Shown here: piece after piece, positions 5,969-10,132 of the stretch | Layout: the number at the start of each line of letters is the position of its first letter | Position numbering within the stretch: position 1 is the stretch's first letter | Notes under the pieces: generated by a model | Databases searched by the model: none | What the model saw: the letters and a program-made list of their open reading frames with translations, nothing else | What the model was told of the DNA's origin: nothing | Assembly: GCA_964642165.1 (NCBI GenBank) | Contig: CAZXOC010000271.1 | Span: 1-10,132, forward strand | Origin: CAYRVX01 sp964642165 | GTDB lineage: Bacteria; Planctomycetota; Phycisphaerae; SM23-33 | DNA: 10,132 bases | Direction of reading: 5' to 3' | Made by a program: the position numbers and the translations under genes

Positions 5969-8212
5969 TCAACCGGGCAGCTTGGTGATGCGGAAGTCGT
6001 CGAACCGGATCCAGTGCTCGGCGTCGGTCGGACCGTTGTAGCACTGGATGCTGACCTGGTCCCTGCCCGGCGGGGGCAGCTTGCCCTTGGCGGCCGTCAG
6101 AAACTCGCCCTTGCCGCCGGGACGGTACTGGGCGGTCCATTCCCCGGCGGTGACGATCAGCCGAAGTTGGACCGTCTTCGCGGGCATGGGCTTGCGGCCG
6201 GGGATGATGTAGAGCTTGCCCTTAATCAGCTCCTTGACCAGTTTGAAGACGGGCCGCCCGTTGCTGTACCAGGTGATGCCGGCCTGCTCGTACTGCCGGG
6301 TGGGCATGGTGTGGTTGGTGACGGTGACGTCGATGGCGTAGGTGCCCTTCCTGCGATCGGGCGCGTCGCGAACGAGGGCGTTCTTCACGGTCGTGGCCAC
6401 GCCGGGCTGCACCAGGATCTCCAGGGCGTTGCCCTGGATCCGCCAGGCCTTCGGATCCTCGCTCAGCCAGCTCCATCCGGCGGCCGGCTTGCCTTCGAAG
6501 TGGTCCTCGAAGAGCACGTCTCCGTCGGGGGCTTCCCAGTTGGTGATGTCGTCACCGCCGCCGTCGCGGCCGTCGGAGCCGCGGGAGTGAACGTCGTAGC
6601 CGTTGGGGTTGTGGCGCCCGGGGCGGAGATAGACGTACGGATTGCCCCACGGGTCCGTGGGCATGCGCTTGAGGTAGGGCCCTTTCCATTCCGCCAGCCC
6701 GGCCGGGGGCTTCAGCAGCGCGCCCAGCCCCTCCTCCGTGGTGGGGTAGCGCCCGCAGTCCACCTCGAACGTGTCCACCGCCACCTCGATCTGGGCGATG
6801 CTCACCCGGGCGGCGGCGACCTTCGCCCTGCCTACCGCGGCCGGGGCCGGCCCGCCCCGCGCGATGGGCACCAGCACGATGTTGCGGAACTCCTTGGGGG
6901 AGCCCTCCGCCTGGAGGCAGATCTTCCCGGCGACCTCGTCGCACTCGGTGGCCGTGTTCTGGACGAGGTTGTTCACCCGGATCTCCAGGTCGCCGCCGTC
7001 GAGCGTGATCTCGTAGTCGTTCCACTCGCCGATCGCCCGCTCGTTCGACCGATGCGCCTTGCGCGTATGCCGCCCGCGAGTCCGCTCCGGCACCGCCTTC
7101 ATGCCGAACCGGTCGATGTTCCAGATGTCGCCCATCGAGCCGGACTGGCCCTGCGCCTCGATGGACTTCGGCCAGACCTTGTCCCGCCCGACCATCCGCA
7201 CCAGCACGCCGCTGTTGCCCGGCTTGACGTGCCGCATCTGGAGGTGCAGCGTGTAGCTGGCGTAGTCCTTCTCCGTGCGGAGGTAGCCAGCCGGGCGGCC
7301 CGTGTCGGTGATCACGCCGCCCCGGACGGCGAACGTGTCCTTGCAGCCGTCGCTGGAGGTGGTCCAGCCGGCGAGGTCCTCGCCGTTGAAGAGGCGAACG
7401 GCCACCGGGGCGTACTTCGCCTGGAGCGCCTTGAGGCGGATGTCCTTGAACTCGACGACCATGGGCGCGCCCGCGTGAATCTGCAGCGCCAGCACGCCTT
7501 CCAGCGCCCGGCCGCGCGTGTCGCGGGGGTCCTTCGGGTCCGTGGTCCGGTCGTTGTCGATCAGGGCGACCGTCGGCAGGCCGTTGAGGTAGTGCCGCAG
7601 GTAGTTGCCCTGGGCGATGATGGTGTACTCGTTCCACTCGTCGGGCTTGTAGTAGCCGCCCCGGGCGAGGGTCTTGCGGTCGGCGACCTTGCCGACGACC
7701 TTCTTGTCGACCTTGCCGTCGGCGCCGGGGTTGATCTCGACGAAGTCGCCCACGCCGACCAGCCCGCCGCGCCCGCGCTCGTGGTAGAGGAAGCCCACGC
7801 TGCCCCCGTTGCAGACCTCCGCCTGGTAGCCGGAGATCCGCCACCGGTCCACCTCCTTGCTGCGGTACTGGACGCCGGAATTGCCCCCCGCGATGCGGAA
7901 CTTGATCTTCAGGATGAAGTCCTTGAGCTTCCCGCCGCGCCAGACGCAGAACGTGTTGCCGCGCGCGGGCTTCTCCGCCGTGGTCTCGCCGCGGATCGCG
8001 CCGTCCCGGACGGACCACAGCCGCGGGTCGCCGTCCCACCCGCTGAGGTCCTTGCCGTTGAAGAGGCTCACGAAGCCCTCCTCGAGCGCCGGCTTGGGCG
8101 CCGCGGCGGGCTTGACGGCGGCGGGCGCTGCGGCCCGGGCCGAACCGGCCAACAGGGCGACGATCGCCGCGAGGACCACGAACCGGCTGACTGCTTGGCG
8201 TTGTCTGTGCAT
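5969..8212 (-). CDS. Exported DUF1080-DUF1080-GspG domain-lectin fold fusion
   Basis: A 747-residue multidomain protein. Residues 1-27 are a Sec signal peptide (cleavage near ARA). Residues 46-264 are a DUF1080 / 3-keto-disaccharide hydrolase domain opening with LFNGKDLSGW; residues 270-450 are a second, opening with LFNGEDLAGW and closing with EFRNIVL. DUF1080 proteins have a concanavalin-like fold, and characterised members cleave 3-keto-glycosides. Residues 464-559 match the soluble domain of GspG, the type II secretion major pseudopilin: RYPTTEEGL at 488-496, then YLKRMPTDPWGNPY, and a calcium-loop-like SDGRDGGGDDITNW. The pilin N-terminal GFTLxE site and long hydrophobic helix are absent, so it cannot be an ordinary pseudopilin. 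Residues about 566-747 look like another beta-sandwich, DUF1349-like (FEDHFEG to RFDDFRI). It is the first gene of an operon with the Gfo/Idh/MocA gene. Fold assignments for the first three modules are firm; the last is less so, and I cannot name catalytic residues. Confidence 0.9.
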   Translation of the reverse strand: MHRQRQAVSRFVVLAAIVALLAGSARAAAPAAVKPAAAPKPALEEGFVSLFNGKDLSGWDGDPRLWSVRDGAIRGETTAEKPARGNTFCVWRGGKLKDFILKIKFRIAGGNSGVQYRSKEVDRWRISGYQAEVCNGGSVGFLYHERGRGGLVGVGDFVEINPGADGKVDKKVVGKVADRKTLARGGYYKPDEWNEYTIIAQGNYLRHYLNGLPTVALIDNDRTTDPKDPRDTRGRALEGVLALQIHAGAPMVVEFKDIRLKALQAKYAPVAVRLFNGEDLAGWTTSSDGCKDTFAVRGGVITDTGRPAGYLRTEKDYASYTLHLQMRHVKPGNSGVLVRMVGRDKVWPKSIEAQGQSGSMGDIWNIDRFGMKAVPERTRGRHTRKAHRSNERAIGEWNDYEITLDGGDLEIRVNNLVQNTATECDEVAGKICLQAEGSPKEFRNIVLVPIARGGPAPAAVGRAKVAAARVSIAQIEVAVDTFEVDCGRYPTTEEGLGALLKPPAGLAEWKGPYLKRMPTDPWGNPYVYLRPGRHNPNGYDVHSRGSDGRDGGGDDITNWEAPDGDVLFEDHFEGKPAAGWSWLSEDPKAWRIQGNALEILVQPGVATTVKNALVRDAPDRRKGTYAIDVTVTNHTMPTRQYEQAGITWYSNGRPVFKLVKELIKGKLYIIPGRKPMPAKTVQLRLIVTAGEWTAQYRPGGKGEFLTAAKGKLPPPGRDQVSIQCYNGPTDAEHWIRFDDFRITKLPG

Positions 8213-8219
8213 TGCGGTA

Positions 8220-8225
8220 CCTCCT
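8220..8225 (-). promoter_or_regulatory. Ribosome binding site of the DUF1080 fusion gene
   Basis: On the minus strand AGGAGG lies seven bases before the ATG at 8212, a perfect Shine-Dalgarno core. It suggests strong translation of the first gene of the operon. Confidence 0.85.
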
Positions 8226-8291
8226 GATCAGTAGCATGGCCCGTCCCGGTCGGCCGCCCCGGGCCGCCGGGCAGAAAGCGCGGGCCGGCCT

Positions 8292-8321
8292 TTGACCTTC
8301 CGCCCGCGACGACCGTATTCT
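8292..8321 (+). promoter_or_regulatory. Sulfatase promoter
   Basis: TTGACC (8292-8297) and TATTCT (8316-8321) are separated by 18 bases, a good sigma-70-type arrangement. Transcription would start near 8328, about 70 bases before the sulfatase ATG. The -10 overlaps that of the opposite promoter. Confidence 0.55.
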
Positions 8322-8344
8322 ACCTCCCGCCGTGCGTCCCGCAA
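8317..8344 (-). promoter_or_regulatory. Divergent promoter of the DUF1080-Gfo operon
   Basis: Read on the minus strand, TTGCGG is followed after 16 bases by TAGAAT (8322 down to 8317). Transcription would start near 8310, giving a GC-rich leader of about 98 bases before the ATG at 8212. The -35 matches TTGACA at only four positions (TTGCGG keeps TTG and little else), so this half is weaker than the sulfatase half. Confidence 0.4.
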
Positions 8345-8384
8345 GCGGCTTGGAAGGACCGGCCGCCGCCGGCGTGCGATTCGC

Positions 8385-8390
8385 GAGGTG
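8385..8390 (+). promoter_or_regulatory. Ribosome binding site fixing the sulfatase start
   Basis: GAGGTG lies seven bases before the ATG at 8398. An in-frame GTG at 8332 would add 22 residues ahead of the Tat motif and would begin only a few bases after the predicted transcription start, so 8398 is preferred. Confidence 0.65.
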
Positions 8391-8397
8391 CCCATCC

Positions 8398-9915
8398 ATG
8401 GACCGACGGAGCTTTCTCAAGGCGGTGGGGCTCGGCTGGGCGTCGCTGGCCGCGCCGCGATGGGCGCGGGCCGCCGCCCCGAAGCGCGGCGACGGGCGAC
8501 CCAACATCGTCGTGATCCTCTGCGACGACCTGGGCTACTCCGACCTCGGCTGCTACGGCGGCGAAATCGCCACGCCCCACCTCGACCGCCTCGCCGCCGA
8601 GGGGCTGCGCTTCACCCGCTTCTACAATTGCGCCAAGTGCGCCCCGACCCGCGCGACGCTGCTGACGGGCACGTACTACCAGCGCAGCCGCACGATGAAG
8701 CGGCCCAACACCGTCACCATCGCCGAGGTCCTCCGGGCGGCCGGCTACACCACGCTGATGGCGGGCAAGTGGCACCTGCCCCGCACGCCGATCCAGCGCG
8801 GCTTCGAGCGCTTCTTCGGCTTCCTCGGCGGCGCGACGAACTACTTCAAGGGCGACGGCTCGTTCCGCCTCGACGAGCAGCGCTTCGACGTCCCCGCCAA
8901 GGGCTTCTACTGCACCGACGCGTTCACCGACCACGCCGTCCGCCTCGTCGAGCAGGCCGCCGCCAAGGACAAGCCCTTCTTCCTCTACCTCGCCTACAAC
9001 GCGCCGCACTACCCGCTGCAGGCCTGGCCGGCCGACATCGACCGCTACCGCGGCAAGTTCCGAAAGGGCTGGGACCGCCTCCGCGACGAACGCTACCGGC
9101 GCATGCTCCGGATGAAGCTCATCCGCCCGCAGTGGGCCCTGACCAAGCGCGACGAGCGCGTCCCGGCGTGGGAGGAGCTGGACGAGAAGCGCCGCGCCGA
9201 CGAGGACCTGCTGATGGCCGTCTACGCCGCCATGGTCGAATGCATGGACCGCAACATCGGCCGCCTGCTCGAGAAGCTCAAACGCCTCGGCGTCGAGGAC
9301 AACACGCTCGTGCTGTTCCTCTCCGACAACGGCGGCTGCCCCTACCGCAACGAGCGCAAGCCCGACAGCGTCCCCGGCGGGCCGGAGTCCCACCGCACCT
9401 ACAACACGCCGTGGGCCAACGTCTCCAACACGCCCTTCCGCCTCTACAAGCGCTACAGCCACGAGGGCGGCACGGCCACGCCGCTCATCGCCCGCTGGCC
9501 GAAGGTCATCCGCAACGGCGGGGCGCTGAGCGACCAGGTCGGGCACATCATCGACATCATGCCCACCTGCGCCGAGCTCGCCGGGGCGAAGCACCCCAAG
9601 GCCTTCGGCGGCAGCGACATCCTGCCGGTGGACGGCAAGTCGCTCGTGCCGATTCTCCACGGCCGCCGGCGCGAGCCCCACGAGCACCTCTTCTGGGAGT
9701 ACGCCCGCCACCGCGCCGTGCGGAAGGGCGACTGGAAGCTGGTGGCCGAGCGCGGCAAGGCGTGGGAGCTGTACGAGATGTCCGCCGACCGCTGCGAGAC
9801 GCGCGACCTCAGCGCGAAGCACCCGGACCTCGTCGCCGAGCTTCGCCGGGCCTACAACGCCTGGGCCAAGGACGCCGGCGCCGCCCCCGGCGACGCCACC
9901 GCACCGGACGATTGA
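8398..9915 (+). CDS. Tat-exported type I sulfatase (formylglycine type)
   Basis: A 505-residue arylsulfatase-family enzyme expected to remove sulfate esters, most likely from a sulfated glycan, outside the cytoplasm. A twin-arginine signal opens it (DRRSFLK at 2-8, cleavage near ARA at 23-25). The nucleophile motif CAPTRATLLTG starts at Cys81; it fits CxPxR with Thr in place of the commonest Ser, so Cys81 should be converted to formylglycine before export, which agrees with Tat use. Other active-site positions are present: metal ligands D43-D44 (LCDDLGYSD) and D310-N311 (SDNGG), K124 and H126 (GKWHLP), H204 (APHYPL), K351 and the HEGG motif from 355. The length is normal and no residue is missing. 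It is transcribed divergently from the DUF1080-Gfo operon through a shared promoter region. No maturase (FGE or anSME) is in the window, so it must be encoded elsewhere. The substrate and S1 subfamily cannot be decided here. Confidence 0.95.
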   Translation: MDRRSFLKAVGLGWASLAAPRWARAAAPKRGDGRPNIVVILCDDLGYSDLGCYGGEIATPHLDRLAAEGLRFTRFYNCAKCAPTRATLLTGTYYQRSRTMKRPNTVTIAEVLRAAGYTTLMAGKWHLPRTPIQRGFERFFGFLGGATNYFKGDGSFRLDEQRFDVPAKGFYCTDAFTDHAVRLVEQAAAKDKPFFLYLAYNAPHYPLQAWPADIDRYRGKFRKGWDRLRDERYRRMLRMKLIRPQWALTKRDERVPAWEELDEKRRADEDLLMAVYAAMVECMDRNIGRLLEKLKRLGVEDNTLVLFLSDNGGCPYRNERKPDSVPGGPESHRTYNTPWANVSNTPFRLYKRYSHEGGTATPLIARWPKVIRNGGALSDQVGHIIDIMPTCAELAGAKHPKAFGGSDILPVDGKSLVPILHGRRREPHEHLFWEYARHRAVRKGDWKLVAERGKAWELYEMSADRCETRDLSAKHPDLVAELRRAYNAWAKDAGAAPGDATAPDD

Positions 9916-9926
9916 CCGCCGCTGAC

Positions 9927-9949
9927 CAGGGGAGTGCGCTCTGCCCCTG
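9927..9949 (+). terminator. Hairpin after the sulfatase gene
   Basis: CAGGGG (9927-9932) pairs with CCCCTG (9944-9949); AG/CT extends the stem past a one-base bulge (G9943), leaving a 6-base loop. It starts 12 bases after the sulfatase stop, as a terminator would, but no T run follows. Confidence 0.4.
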
Positions 9950-10132
9950 CCAGAGAAGAGGACCAACCCATCGGCCGCCCCCCCCTCGCCGACCTCCACG
10001 GCGCAACATCGAAGGTCGAATGGGCGTCAGGCTGCTTCTACGTGCTGGCTCGATGGCGTCCGCATCACCGAGATCCCCGAGCCCGCCTCGCCCGCCCTGC
10101 TGGACGCGGCCGTCCCGGCCGCCTACGCCGCC
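9950..10132 (+). pseudogene. Possible broken gene end with a PEP-CTERM-like motif
   Basis: From about 10046 to the window end, one frame reads WLDGVRITEIPEPASPALL, which resembles the VPEPA-type motif that begins PEP-CTERM sorting signals. That frame is open back to 9926 but contains no ATG, GTG or TTG. The preceding stretch reads more naturally in the next frame (KVEWASGCFYVLA, about 10012-10050), so a one-base frameshift near 10040-10052 would join them. The residues after the motif (DAAVPAAYAA) are not a clear membrane helix, and the window ends before any Arg cluster could be seen. It may be a decayed gene, a frameshifted gene or chance. Confidence 0.2.

Noticed and set aside
4669..5988. 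A 439-codon plus-strand frame opposite the Gfo/Idh/MocA gene
   Set aside because: Low-complexity product without motifs or ribosome binding site, while the opposite strand carries a complete family signature.
6536..6820. A genuine type II secretion pseudopilin gene
   Set aside because: The domain is internal to a continuous 747-codon frame and lacks the prepilin leader and N-terminal helix.
6014..8227. A 737-codon open frame on the plus strand opposite the DUF1080 fusion gene
   Set aside because: It mirrors the real gene; the product is Val/Gly/Ala/Arg-rich without any recognisable domain, and the high GC third-position bias of the true gene explains the absence of stops.
8249..8291. GC-rich inverted repeats in the leader of the DUF1080 operon as a riboswitch or attenuator
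   Set aside because: Short self-complementary GGCC/GCCG runs are expected by chance in such DNA, and no known riboswitch core or leader peptide is visible.
8320..9999. A 559-codon minus-strand frame under the sulfatase
   Set aside because: It would cover the promoter region and the sulfatase with all its active-site residues; the translation is Val/Ala/Gly/Arg-rich shadow sequence.
1..10132. CRISPR arrays, tRNA or rRNA genes, insertion sequences, long repeats
   Set aside because: Reading both strands showed no regularly spaced repeats, no tRNA-like cloverleaf, no transposase and no terminal inverted repeats. The only internal repetition is the WD40 blades and the two DUF1080 domains at protein level.

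Overview
The window is GC-rich (by eye close to 70%) and carries five full-length genes in the style of Planctomycetota or a close PVC-group relative. The clues are a very long exported WD40 protein with a helical N-terminal half, DUF1080 (3-keto-glycoside hydrolase type) domains, a Tat-exported Gfo/Idh/MocA oxidoreductase and a Tat-exported sulfatase. This assignment rests on gene repertoire and composition only; there is no rRNA or marker gene here.

Layout: positions 1-244 hold no convincing gene, but have a possible -10 element and a perfect 12-bp palindrome. Positions 245-3289 (+) encode an exported 1014-residue protein whose second half reads as exactly fourteen WD40-type blades, i.e. 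two seven-bladed propellers. A 208-bp gap follows with a good promoter, then a cytosolic zinc-dependent polyol/alcohol dehydrogenase (3498-4544, +). Sixteen bases later it meets, tail to tail, a two-gene operon on the minus strand. The first gene of that operon (8212 to 5969) encodes an exported 747-residue protein of four modules: DUF1080, DUF1080, the soluble domain of the type II secretion major pseudopilin GspG, and a concanavalin-like beta-sandwich. The second (5910 to 4561) is the Gfo/Idh/MocA oxidoreductase. A type I sulfatase (8398-9915, +) diverges from the operon across a 185-bp region in which the two promoters appear to share one symmetric -10 heptamer. The last 217 bases contain a hairpin and a possibly broken reading frame with a PEP-CTERM-like motif.

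Working together: the sulfatase, the DUF1080 protein and the Gfo/Idh/MocA enzyme fit extracytoplasmic breakdown of a sulfated or otherwise decorated glycan: desulfation, oxidation of a sugar hydroxyl to a ketone, and cleavage of the keto-glycoside by DUF1080. The cytosolic dehydrogenase could interconvert the released sugars or sugar alcohols, but it has its own promoter. The WD40 protein is probably an unrelated neighbour. The item most worth following up is the pseudopilin domain without a pilin N-terminus, built into a glycan-degrading protein.
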